From the NCBI GenBank assembly GCA_016785225.1, contig JAFBJZ010000912.1:62001-126000 (forward strand): 64,000 bases of DNA, given 5' to 3'. Below the pieces are notes generated by a model. That model was not told the DNA's origin. It did no database searches and worked only from the letters and a program-made list of their open reading frames with translations. This document shows positions 50,701 through 61,955 of this stretch, piece by piece; positions within the stretch are counted from its first letter, which is position 1; the number at the start of each line of letters is the position of its first letter. The DNA is from Psettodes erumei (Eukaryota; Chordata; Actinopteri; Pleuronectiformes; Psettodidae). The position numbers and the translations under genes were made by a program.

Positions 50701-51088
50701 TTCATTTGAAACTTTTTAAACTATCATTAAATCAGATTTTGGTGAAAATTAACAGAAATTTACAATGTCACTGTTTCTGCAATCAGTTAGAGACATACAG
50801 TATACAGTGTTTTACAAAATCAAATGACACTCACATTTCTTATAGTATCACTAACTAAACATATTAAACATTGAAGATTTAACAAGATGTCCCTTTTCAC
50901 ACACAGGCAACATTTTTGGACTCATTATTTAATGTCCTATATCAAATGACTGACTTTACCATATATGGACCAAAGGCCTGATGTACAACACCAACACCCC
51001 TGCTGTAAGTGTTCCTCTTGAGTGTCATCCTGTGCTGGCAGGCCTCACCAGCTGAAGGTCACTTTGTCCCATGACCCCAACTGTTGTG
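47721..51088. other. Convergent 3' regions, seipin / lrrc10
   Basis: A 3.4-kb A/T-rich stretch without conserved coding sequence. Plus-strand AATAAA at 48806-48811 and 48874-48879 could end seipin transcripts (about 1.1 kb 3' UTR). A minus-strand signal (plus TTTATT, 50231-50236) could end a roughly 0.85-kb lrrc10 3' UTR. Nothing else recognisable. Confidence 0.5.
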
Positions 51089-51901
51089 CTACTCCTCGAG
51101 TTGTACTTCCGTGACCTCAGCTTGAGTCTCACTAGCTACTTTTGATCCATCCTCTTCCTGCTCGTCGTCTGAGCTATCCGCCCAGCGCCCGACCCTCCTG
51201 ACTCCCTCGCCCACTGCTGGGGCGTTAACACAGGGGTTGTGGTCGTAAATGACGAGTTTTAACCCCTGCATATGAGACAGGCCTGGGAAGTGGCGTATTC
51301 TGTTCCGGTCCACATCAATAACAGCAAGAAAATGCATTTCCAGCAAAACAGATGGGAACTCTGCCAGCTGATTCCCAGCGAGCCAGATACTTCTTAGCTC
51401 TTCCAGTTGTCTAAGTTCTTTTGGTAAACTCCGTATCTGGTTATAACCGAGGTGCAGGGTTTTGAGATTAGACAGCTCACAAATAACCTTAGGGAAAACA
51501 GTAAAGCAATTAGTCTCCAGCCACAGAGTGCTAAGTTCCTTGAGCTCTCTCAGTTCTCTGGGGAGGTGGTAAAGCCTGTTGTTACCCAGGTAAAGGATGC
51601 TGAGCTGGGGCAGTCTGCAAACAGCTGCGGGGAGCTCTTCAAAGCAGTTGAAGTCGAGGGCCAGCAGCTGCAGCTTCCTCAGGCCCTGCAGCTCAGCAGG
51701 TAAAGTGCTGAGGTTGTTGTTACTCAGGTAGAGCTTCACCAGCTCATCGAAGACGCAGGCAGCAACAGGTAGCCGACGCAACTGCAGGCTGCTCAGGTCC
51801 AGGGTCCGATCAAGAGGCATCTCCTTCAGGTCCCCCACTAAGAAGCGTTGACAGCGTTCTGAGGGAATGAAGGCGATGATGCCACGCATGGTGTTACCCA
51901 T
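51089..51901 (-). CDS. lrrc10: Leucine-rich repeat-containing protein 10
   Basis: Heart-restricted LRR protein acting at the cardiomyocyte Z-disc/T-tubule region. Single exon, as in mammals, 270 aa (human 277). I start at MGNTMRGIIAFIPSERCQ (human MGNTIRALVAFIPADRCQ), not at an in-frame ATG 24 nt upstream. The body is a row of about seven typical LRRs (LxxLxLxxNxLxxLP, e.g. LYLSNNNLSTLPAELQGL, LYLGNNRLYHLPREL, LHLGYNQIRSLPKEL). It is closed by LKLVIYDHNPCVNAP and GVRRVGRWA, shared with human LRRC10 and unlike LRRC10B. The C-terminal tail is acidic. It is close to cnot2, as on human 12q15. Confidence 0.95.
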   Translation of the reverse strand: MGNTMRGIIAFIPSERCQRFLVGDLKEMPLDRTLDLSSLQLRRLPVAACVFDELVKLYLSNNNLSTLPAELQGLRKLQLLALDFNCFEELPAAVCRLPQLSILYLGNNRLYHLPRELRELKELSTLWLETNCFTVFPKVICELSNLKTLHLGYNQIRSLPKELRQLEELRSIWLAGNQLAEFPSVLLEMHFLAVIDVDRNRIRHFPGLSHMQGLKLVIYDHNPCVNAPAVGEGVRRVGRWADSSDDEQEEDGSKVASETQAEVTEVQLEE

Positions 51902-54900
51902 CTTCCTCACCGTCTCTGACAACACTGCTGGTCCTCCACATCAGTTTAATGCCAAATATGGGTTGCACTCAGGCAGGCTTTTAGCCATCTTCTAATGAAT
52001 TTCATGATGTCCCATTAATGCTCCTCCACTGCGTCTCTGGAGTTATTGATCTTGACAACATGCAAAAACAAACCAAGTTTATGAAAATCTAATACACCCT
52101 TATAATACAGCATCATCATAAGAAGGCACATGCAGCAGCAATTACATGATTGTGATGCTGAATTACACCCTCTCGTGTGACAAAAGTCATGATGGTGAGT
52201 TATTTACAAAAAAACAGCATCATCAGTAATCCTAAAGGAAATAGAAAACATAATAAGTGTAAAAAACACACCTACTTCTCATTGTTTTTCTGCTCATGTC
52301 CATGACTCTCAACATCTCCTACAGAAAGCCATTTGTTTATCCGACTCAATGAGCTGAAAATCTATTGTATTCCCCGGGCAGGTATTCCCCAGTGCAGTCC
52401 TCTCACTATCTCTCAGTGACTCTGAGCTTTGCCCTGACTTTCATGGTGATAGCAACCACAAGCTGCTCTCTCCTCCCCATTTGTGCCTAATGACCCCCCC
52501 CCCCAAGATGACAGAGGTGGTAGGGAGAGAGACAGGGAGGGGCAGGGCGCAATGGATAAGCATAAGAAGTGCTTTTAGATGAAAGAGCAGGGAAGGTCAT
52601 TTACATTCTGTTTTAATCGGCCTGGATGCAGACCTGGGTCTGTGCCAAAGAGCCGGACTAGTGGGCCTCCACTGTGGAATGATCTCAAGAGTTTGTCAGT
52701 CTTCACAGCAAAGCCAAATTGAGTGTGTATGTGTTTCTCTCTTACTTAGACAGCAGTTAATCATTACCTTTTTTGAAATGTTTCTGCAAAGAAGGGAAAT
52801 TAAGTTACAGGTTCCCTGGAAAACTAAGAGCCCTAATGAAGTGTTTTGGGGGTGTGTATGGCTCGGGGCAGATCTGGGTTTTGTCAGCGCCACATTGTAC
52901 ATGCCTGTCTGAATAGCATGGACACCAACTGGAGGGTCATTGTGGGATCAAGACTTCAGTACCATAACCACTCTAAAAATCCTCCTAATCCAGGTGCTCA
53001 AGTTTTAGTTTTCCTTGTTAGCATATAGTTTTCAATGCAAAAATTTCATTTTCTATTCATCTTCCTCAGGGGAATCTTATACTTGAGCTGTAAGAAGTCA
53101 CAAGTCATCCCTGCCTGCCTGAAGTGTGATTTCCCCATGCTATCTTGCATACCTTCATTAGTGCTATTTTCCAACTAGATAAAACTGGGGAGGAATTTCA
53201 TTTTCCTTATCAGAGGGGGCAATGGTTGGTCCTAGTCTGCTTTTGCTCACTGACAGACTGTTTTTAGCACTTGTCCTTCTCCTTATCCACGTTCTGCCGG
53301 GGACCTCAACCAGCCAAAAGTACCACCCTGACTGAGCACAGAGAGAGAAACAGCGTTATGGAGTAACTGCCATAACAGATCTTGCTCATGGCAGACATTT
53401 TGATATGTTTTAGCAGGAAAAGCTCAAGGGTAATTAACTTTCCAATTATGTGATTCCTGGAGCAAAAGGGAGTTGTCATTAATGTGATTAATTACACCTG
53501 CTTTTCCCTCTATGTCACTGTAAAATATTTTCAATGAAAAAGGTCAGTAAAGCCTCATTATCATTGTTTCAGTATACAAAAACTTTGGAAACAACAATTA
53601 ATTGTAACATGTATAGTGTAAAGTAACATGTAGTTGCAGAAGTAATTGGAAAGGCAGCTGAAGGAGACACTAGTCTCTCCAGTTCAAATGTGGTAAACAG
53701 AAATATTGTAACTCAGTTACAGTATGAGTAACCTGAAGGGCAGGTTTGCATTAACCTGCCAGTGGGGGCCCTGGAAAAACTGCTGGGCCTCTGGTAATAC
53801 ATCAGGCCGCCACTTTCTGTGCGCTGTGCAATGTTTTCTATGCTGGGGAACTACCTGCCCCCTGCTGTGTTGTAATCATATCACAACTAAATGTAGCAAC
53901 AAGCATCATGTAAGCACAACTGAGACAATGAAGGTCACAAAACAATGTCAGACAATATTCTGACATTACTGTTGGGGCATCCTCTGTAGTGACTGAGCTA
54001 CATGTAAGGACCTTATGATCACAGGAGGGGGCAGAGGCTTGACACTGTATCTTTTTATTCACCGCAAAATTGACATTTTGTGTGTTTAATAACGTTTTTT
54101 TTCTTGTCCCGTATACAGGTTAGTGTTCAGCACGGCGCGGGACGACTGGAGCACACACTCAGACATGTTTAGTTTTGTGTACGGAAGTGATCAGCAGGTT
54201 GTAAGGTCAGAGGGTAAAGGCTATCCGTCTTTCGATTTAGAATACACACAGCCATCTTGGATCTAACGAAGAGAAGGGAAATTGATGCGGTGAGGGTAAT
54301 TTGACTTATTTTTCGTCGTGTTAAAGCGTCTGGAAACCAATTTTAGCCCGTAGCATGAGCTTTTTATCTCGCTGTTCCCCTCCGTTTCGATACGGAGCGG
54401 GTGGTTAGCCCTTAGCTCCAGCAGATTGTCGCTGCTGCTGCTGCTGCAAACGGAGCGTAAACTAAGCCGAGAAAGCGGACAGCTGACTGAGGATATATGG
54501 AGGCAGAGAGGGCCTGTGCTGCTGCCCGACACCGACTGTTGCTCTGTAGTAAAGTCGGGTTGTTTTGACGCTTGAAAGGTGTCGGTATGTTGCCCTTGTT
54601 AGCGCAGGGCACTTGCAAAGTGACGTTGAGCAAGCTATGCTAACACAGTTTGCAGGCAGCCTGCTAACGTTAGCAACGCTGGTGTTGACTAACTAGCCCG
54701 TTAGCACCGCTGCTCATTTCCCCCAACTGCTCAAAACCAGCGAACTTTTCAGCCGTTAAAACAAACCCATACTAGTTCAACGAGAGGCATGTTACCGGTC
54801 AGCTCTGCTGCCACCTGATTTATCAAGCATTTAGCGTGGAAAAAGATGGTTTATACAGTTGTTAAGTTCATCATCCCTTCCCATCGAAAGTAGACACTCT

Positions 54901-55275
54901 TCAGAAGTTTATTTTCAAAACCCGAAGATGCCAAGTACGTCACACAAAATTACAAAGACAAGAGAGTAACTGATGCATCTGGAATTTTCAATATGTTATA
55001 ATGATGCATTCTAAGAAAATACTTTTGTGTGTACGAAAAGTGAATTAATTATGAGCTTAATGAAGTGAATGAGGTGCTGGAACAAGTTAAACTACTTAAA
55101 GTGGAGCTGTAGCTTGAGGGAGATATGGGAAACTTTGGGGTTCAAGGAAGTCAGTGTTTAGATGAGAAATGTGACGCCCACTCGTCTACCTTATGACCTC
55201 TTGCCTGACTTTGTTCCTCCGCACATCTTTAACAGCAGCTCTGTTCTCTCTGTCTCTCCGCAGGTGACAAAAGGC
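51902..55275. other. Divergent lrrc10 / cnot2 intergenic region and cnot2 5' end
   Basis: lrrc10 upstream sequence passes into a G+C-richer segment around 54110-54700, probably the cnot2 promoter and non-coding first exon (a donor-like GCG|gtgagg at 54289/54290). A (CTG)n tract lies at about 54431-54447. I could not find the short upstream coding exon that human CNOT2 has. Confidence 0.45.
54431..54447. repeat. (GCT)n short trinucleotide tract
   Basis: Five to six GCT units in the presumed cnot2 intron 1 or promoter region. Confidence 0.85.
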
Positions 55276-58200
55276 ATGTTTGGTGCTAGAAAAAAATTTG
55301 TAGAGTTCGTCGAGGTAGTCGATAACGACTTCACTGATGAAAGCATGTACTACAACCAGCCGTCGATGTTCCCACATCGGTCGGACAAAGACGTGAGTTT
55401 CGCCCCCCGTATCTGCGCGCGCTCTCTGGAGTTGGCGTCGGAGGAGGTGTTTTACTCTGTCCTGTCCTCAAATGTCTTCCCTCAGATGCTGTCCTCCCCC
55501 TCACCATCGTCGTCGGGTCAGCTGTCACAGCTTGGTGCCAGTTTGTACGGTCCACAAAGTAAGTCTGAATGTGTGACATTTCTCGGATAAGGTCGTGGAC
55601 AGAAAGTAGAAGACTCTTTTTTTCTGGGTCATTCTACAGTATTTGTTCATCTTCGTTTTTTCGGCCGTGTCTTTCTGCAGGTGCATTGGGCTTCTCGGTA
55701 AGGGGCATGGGGAACAATACGCCTCAGTTAAACCGAAATCTAACGCAGGGCACGCAGCTACCAAGTCATATCACTCCCACGACAGGGGTCCCCACCATGT
55801 CCCTCCATACCCCTCCATCGCCAAGCAGGTGTGTATGAGGGCTTGTGTTTGTTTCTGACACAGTTTGAACACACACTTGTCAGGTTTTTACGAGTGATTC
55901 ATCCCTGGAAAAACAAATGGCAGTTGCCCTGAAATGAGCCACAGCTACATTAGTACCGATCGTGTTTTTAACAGGGGGACATTGCCGATGAACTCGAGAA
56001 ACATGCTGAACCACTCTCAGGTCGGTCAGGGCATTGGGATGAGCGGCAGGACCAACAGTATGGGCAGCTCGGGGCTGGGCAGCCCCAACCGCAGCTCACC
56101 CAGTATCATCTGTATGCCCAAACAGCAGCCAGCACGCCAGCCTTTCACCATAAACAGGTAGACAGATCCAATCCTTTGATCTTCGATAATGTTTGGATGC
56201 TGGCCTTATCTTTTCGTTTGACTTTTCTTCTCTGTCTGCAGCATGTCAGGATTTGGTATGAACCGCAATCAGGCTTTTGGGATAAACAACTCGTTATCAA
56301 GCAACATCTTCAATGGCACAGGTAACTGTTAAACTGGGGATCATTAGTTTGGGGTTGCATTTAAACAAACACCCCTGAAATGTGTCTGTGCTATATGGAT
56401 TAAAAAAAAGATACACTAAAGAAACCACAACTACTTATAAACGTGTGGCAAGAAAAAAATCTTACATAGGCAAGGGATATTTTTAATTTGCAGTGTAATG
56501 AAATTATGTTATAAAGTTAATAAAACAGAGACAACATTACACATAACAAGTTCCTGATCTTCCTGTTGCTGCAGACGGGAGTGAAAATGTTACGGGACTG
56601 GATCTGTCAGACTTCCCTGCGTTAGCAGAGAGGAGTCGGAGAGAAGGGACGGGAAACCCAACACCGGTGCTCAACCCACTGGCTGGAAGGGCTCCTTATG
56701 GTACGCCATTAGGCTGGAGAAAGTGTCTTATTCTTATGCACATTAAACTAATAGGCAGTAGGTTCCCCCGTGGAGAGGAAATGGTTGTCAGCTCTTTGGG
56801 TTTATAATTGTAGCCAAGGCTAGTACACTTCTCCCTTCATAGAGGGGAGAATTGTAGATTTTGTTGCAAAGATATTGCCTATTGCAACCAATATAATTTC
56901 TACTTTGCTGTGTTCATTATCATCTTCATCATGATAAAGTTGGCATGGTGACAAAACCGTCAACTGAACAGACACAGGATTTCTCCATCCACAACGAGGA
57001 CTTCCCCGCACTGCCTGGCCCGAACTACAAGGACCCCACGTTGAACAATGACGACAGCAAAACTGTAAGCATGAGCCACTGGTGGCTTTCCGTCATACTC
57101 TGACAGGGACGGGTTTATGTGTTTTCGTTTCCTGCGTTTAAAACTGTTTTTTTTCTCTTCGTTTTAGAACTTGAACTCGACAAGCAAGAGCACATCCAAT
57201 GCAGATGGGCCCAAGTTCCCGGGAGACAAGACGGCCTCAGCACAGAACAACAACCAGAAGAAAGGGATCCAGGTGTTGCCCGATGGTGAGACCTCTCAGC
57301 CAATCGTATCGCTCCAATTCCACTGAGACATCCCTTCTTAATCGCACAACTTGGGTGAGGCAGTTGGGCTCTCTGCCCTGCATTTAAAATCAGATAACTG
57401 TTAGGTAGGCAACAATGAGGAAACCAAAAGAATTTGTGCGCTGTGATGCTAGACAATCAGCACCTTTCCATTAGGTTTTCTGTGACCATTACTTGTTGCA
57501 AAAATAATTGACTTGGTTTGATCTCCAATGCGTGCACAAAGTGTGGTTTAGAAGTGTGCGGTAACGTATTGATAGTAAGTATAAACTGTAGATCACGGCC
57601 CATTTTCGGCGGTTTGTTGAGCCCTGAGTTCACTCTGCCGCTGCAGGTCGGGTGACGAACATTCCCTCAGGAATGGTGACAGACCAGTTCGGCATGATCG
57701 GCCTGCTGACGTTCATCCGAGCGGCGGAGACCGATCCCGGCATGGTCCATCTGGCGCTGGGCAGCGACCTCACGACACTGGGACTCAACTTAAACTCACC
57801 AGAGTAAGACGACGCTGCTGCTCTACAATATTTCCGCTTGTGTTAAGAGTTCCACCAGCCAGTGGTGCAGTTCATCAAAGTGAAAATGAGATGGCTAAAT
57901 CATAATGCGTCGCTTAAAGTCTTTATATAAATAGTGAACTGACCGCAGCTTTCTTCTCTGACAGAAACTTGTACCCCAAGTTCGCCTCTCCTTGGGCATC
58001 TGCACCCTGTCGACCTCAAGACATTGGTAAGACTACCAACTAACCTGAAGTGTGTGTGTGTGTGTGTGTTTGGGGGTGGGGGGGGTGCATGACTCTTGAA
58101 GCGTTTTTTAATTTACCTTTTTTCATTGATCATTGCATGCTCTGATGACATTTTTATGAAGACGGACAGGAGGGACGTAGAGAGAGGGAAGTCGTTAGGA

Positions 58201-59299
58201 ACCAGGCAAAATCTTCAGACAGCACTTTTGTATGCCGCTGCTGCTTTATTTGATCGTAGGTGTAAATGAAAGGAGAATCAGAAACTTTGTTTAAGTTAAG
58301 AAAGGTTTCAGCACGAATCTTCACGTGTTCTCGGCGCGGCCGGCTTCGTATAACGCTCGGTCGAGATCGCGTGATGCGCGAGACCCGCTAACTTGCGTCT
58401 CTGCTTGCCCCGTCAGACTTCCACGTTCCCTCCGAGTACTTAACCAATATCCACATAAGGGACAAGGTAATCATGGACAGTTCTTCAGTAAGTGGTCACA
58501 GTCTGAAGGTTCTGCATTGGTTGTACAGAACTAATTCTCCTCACTCCCCGCCTCCTTGCCTTGCAGCTGGCCGCAATCAAACTGGCTCGATACGGTGAAG
58601 ACCTGTTGTTCTACCTGTACTACATGAACGGTGGAGACCTGCTACAGCTCCTGGCAGCAGTAGAGCTGTGAGTACTTTAACCCTCTGAGCGGACATGCTG
58701 CTTGTCTGCACTCTTAAGCTTGCGCTGTGGAAAGTTTAGTTTTGTTGACAGACCTTTTTAATTCGCTTTAGAGTTCTACAGTGGTGTGTGTGTGTGTGTG
58801 TGTGTGTGTGTGGCAGGCCGCCAGCCAGCAGCGAAACGTTAGTGCGAAACGTTGAGTCACGTCTTGTTTGAGGTTCTAGGGGCAAATGGTTCAGGTCAGT
58901 CACTCGGTTTCATCCCTTTTTTTTCTCATTCCTCTTGACTCGCTCTCCAGCTTCAACCGGGACTGGAGGTACCACAAAGAGGAGCGGGTGTGGATAACAA
59001 GGGCGCCTGGCATGGAGCCTACACTGAAGACCAACACCTACGAGAGGGGCACCTACTACTTTTTTGATTGTCTTAACTGGAGGAAAGTGGCCAAGGTGAG
59101 AGTCTGTCTTTCTGCCGCGGCGTCCGTCTGGCCTCTGTGGCGAGCTTTGCCGACTCTTGTGTTGGACTAGATTCTTTTCGAATCACATTGAAATTGTGTG
59201 TGCATCCCTAAGGAATTTCATCTGGAGTACGACAAGCTGGAAGAGAGGCCTCACGTGCCAGCAACGTTCAACTACAACCCAGCCCAGCAGGCCTTCTAA
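55276..59299 (+). CDS. cnot2: CCR4-NOT transcription complex subunit 2
   Basis: Core subunit of the CCR4-NOT deadenylase complex; with CNOT3 it forms the NOT module on CNOT1. Fourteen coding exons: 55276-55392 (exon begins 55264), 55486-55558, 55681-55828, 55975-56157, 56242-56321, 56575-56700, 56940-57064, 57168-57285, 57647-57803, 57965-58026, 58417-58466, 58567-58667, 58951-59095 and 59213-59299, total 523 aa (human 540). The N-terminal half is disordered and Ser/Asn-rich (GVPTMSLHTPPSPSRG, NRSSPSIICMPKQQP), followed by LDLSDFPALAERSRREG and DFSIHNEDFPALPG. The C-terminal NOT box runs from DQFGMIGLLTFIRAAETDPG to FNYNPAQQAF. The Met at 55276 is the first in frame in the visible exon; human starts one exon earlier. 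Confidence 0.94.
58050..58069. repeat. (TG)n microsatellite
   Basis: TG tract followed by a G-rich run in a cnot2 intron. Confidence 0.9.
58783..58812. repeat. (TG)n microsatellite
   Basis: TG tract in the cnot2 intron before the penultimate coding exon. Confidence 0.93.
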
Positions 59300-61955
59300 G
59301 GCCCGACCGGTCCAAAGGCCGCAGCTGTTCCTGCACACAACACTGTTGTCCAGGAGGGGCGCTGTGGTTCTCACAGCTTGGTTTTTATTCCTCGAGGATT
59401 TGGCTATTTGACTGCGGGGGTCGACGCCACCATCAAAACTGCCCTGCCTTTCCAAAATTACATGCTGCCCAAAACACCAACACTTGTTCTGTTTTTATTC
59501 TTTATGTTCCTCCTGTTGTTTTTCTTTTCTTTTTTTTTTTTTTTTTGGTCTTGTTTTGAGCAGGGTCTGTGTTATGTTTACGTCTCTGAGTCGGAAGCCT
59601 GTTTTCTCCCAGAAAGGAGTGACTGACCCTGTGACACAGGACAGTGACAGAACAAGGGTTAACGCCTCATATTTACAAGTGTTAAGAACAGAGAAGGAAG
59701 CGGGGGGAGCAAAGTTAACTTCGTCAGACGCAAGTGAAAGGGTGAAAGAAATGCAATGTTTATTGTTGCACTATATTTAGTAATAAAAGAACACAAAATT
59801 TGTTTGTGCTTTTTTATGTGAACACTCCCTGAATATCTTTTTTCCCCCCCTTCTGTTTTTGGGTCAGGGTGGGCTCATGCAACTTTTCCACATGCATCCC
59901 TTTTCATCTCGCCTTTTCTTTTTTTTTTCCTTCCCTTCTTCCTGTTTGCTTTGATTCCTTCAACCTCTTTATTTGCACCACCAGACGGTTTCCTGTCTCA
60001 TACTCGCCCTCTGTCCGTCTCGCTGTGAGTTCTGTGCCAGTTGAACTTGGACACAAATGTGGGAGACTACTTTGGTGTCCACAGACGTGGACAAATCCTC
60101 GCAGAGGCTAAACAGCTACACAATGTTGCTGCAGAGCAAACAAAACACTTTCCAGTCTTTGTTACTATTTTGTAAGAAATGTGTACATTTTTTTCTTTGC
60201 ATCACATAAATAGGTATATGTATGTACGAATGTGTATATATGATTGCTATATATATATATATGTATGTATATATATATATATGACATCTATTTTGGAAGA
60301 AATTTTGCCCTGCCTTGTACCTCGTTTTTATGAGGTGAGCATGGATGCAATATGTGGACGTAACAGGACATTTCTGGATCTGCTGGACAGGGTGTCACGT
60401 GGCACTGTGGGCACTTAACAAAATAATACGAAATTCAAACGTCATTTAAGGAAAGGCCTGATTCTCAGCAAAACAAAACCCAAAAACCCCCAAAACAAAA
60501 CAAGCAAAGCGAAACGTGGTGATCATCCCCCGAGTTTTGAGCCCAAAGCGAAAGAAGGGATGAATTTCAATTCAAGCTGTTTGAACAGCAGTGAACAGCA
60601 GCATTTCATAGGAAACGGAAAACTGACAATTTGAGGAGAAAAAAAAATTCCAGACCAATCTTGTATTTTCTGAAGTGAAAAGCTTCTTTTCTTTGTATTA
60701 AAGCAGAAAAGGCTTTCCTGAACCACTGTGTGTGCGAGTTCTTCGTTTGTTTTAAAGTCAGGGATTTCTCAGGGAACTTCAGCCGTTTCTTTTGAGTCGG
60801 TTTTATTTTCCATGTATAAATTTGCAGAGCGAACCTCTTCATTGTTGCTATGGAAGACATTCACGTGTGGAATTCATTTTCATATAGTGCACAGGCTGAA
60901 TGTTGCTGAACACTGGGAAACATCTACAGCAAACACTGAGCATATCACACCTCCTGCAGTACAAGCTCATAATTCAGAGACATTAAACTATAGAAAGTGC
61001 AAGTTTTATTAGCTTTCGAAGACTTTACAGACCTTTCCCTTCAGGCAAGTTGATTCATGGAATGTCTTTTTGACCAAACTGTGGCCTCGCTTTCGCATGC
61101 TCCAGATGTTAGAACAAATGCAGATAGACACATTTGCATTGACACACCTGCAGCGCTGCACAGAAATAATGCCTTTGCAGTACTTGGGCCACACGCACAA
61201 GTCAAGACTCCGGTGCGTTCCCGTGTATTTTTTGCGAAAATTAATGAACCGAGACCGAAACATTATGCACAGTTTAGAAAGGCACATACACGCCTTAGTT
61301 CATACAATACATAAAATGGGACAATAAAATTAGCAGTAGACAAATATGGCACTCAAACATCCGATGACGATGCACTGAAAACATTCTCGTGAGTCCTTGA
61401 CAGCGTGCAAGTTAACACAGCTAGGACGTTGGACGCTGACAAAAATGCAAACATGAAAATAAGTCAATGATTGAACTCGTCTGTGATCGGCAACTGGTCA
61501 AAGAAGCAGCTGAAGCCTCTACTGTAGAAAAATAATCCAGTTCTTCCAGACTAAAAGTGTAAAAGTATCAAAAGGCCCCGTGGTAAAAGAAGGGATCCAC
61601 TTTTACCTCCCGCCTTGTTCCAACTGTACAAACCGCACTCGCCTGTCTAACTGCTACAAATTCAATAGGGAATTTTTATAAGAAGCCGACAGATACCTGA
61701 AAGCTGCGGGATGTTACATTTATGTTACTGTAAAATGAAAACAAAAACAAAAGAAAGAGACACGTCCTGCTGTAGCACTTCATTCTCTAATGAACACAAA
61801 GAGTCCCATCTTCTGTTGTTTCAAGTCTTTCATCTCTGAACCGCTCACACAGTTCACTTCAGTCTGCAGCTTCAGATCTTCCCACTTGTTCTTCTTCTTC
61901 TGACCAGGTGCACGCTCTGCTCACTCTCCACGAGCACAGCGTTCTCACTGCGGTT
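59300..61955. other. Convergent 3' UTRs of cnot2 and washc4
   Basis: cnot2 could end at AATAAA 59782-59787 or at ATTAAA about 60697-60702. The minus-strand signal for washc4 (plus TTTATT) is at 61005-61010, giving a roughly 0.95-kb 3' UTR. An AT/TA microsatellite lies at about 60247-60282. No additional gene seen. Confidence 0.55.
60247..60282. repeat. (TA)n microsatellite
   Basis: Alternating TA tract with two TGTA interruptions in the cnot2 3' region. Confidence 0.9.

Noticed and set aside
55162..55263. Upstream ATG extending the first visible cnot2 exon
   Set aside because: An acceptor (cag at 55261-55263) with a pyrimidine tract precedes the conserved VTKGMFG; the upstream part is intronic.
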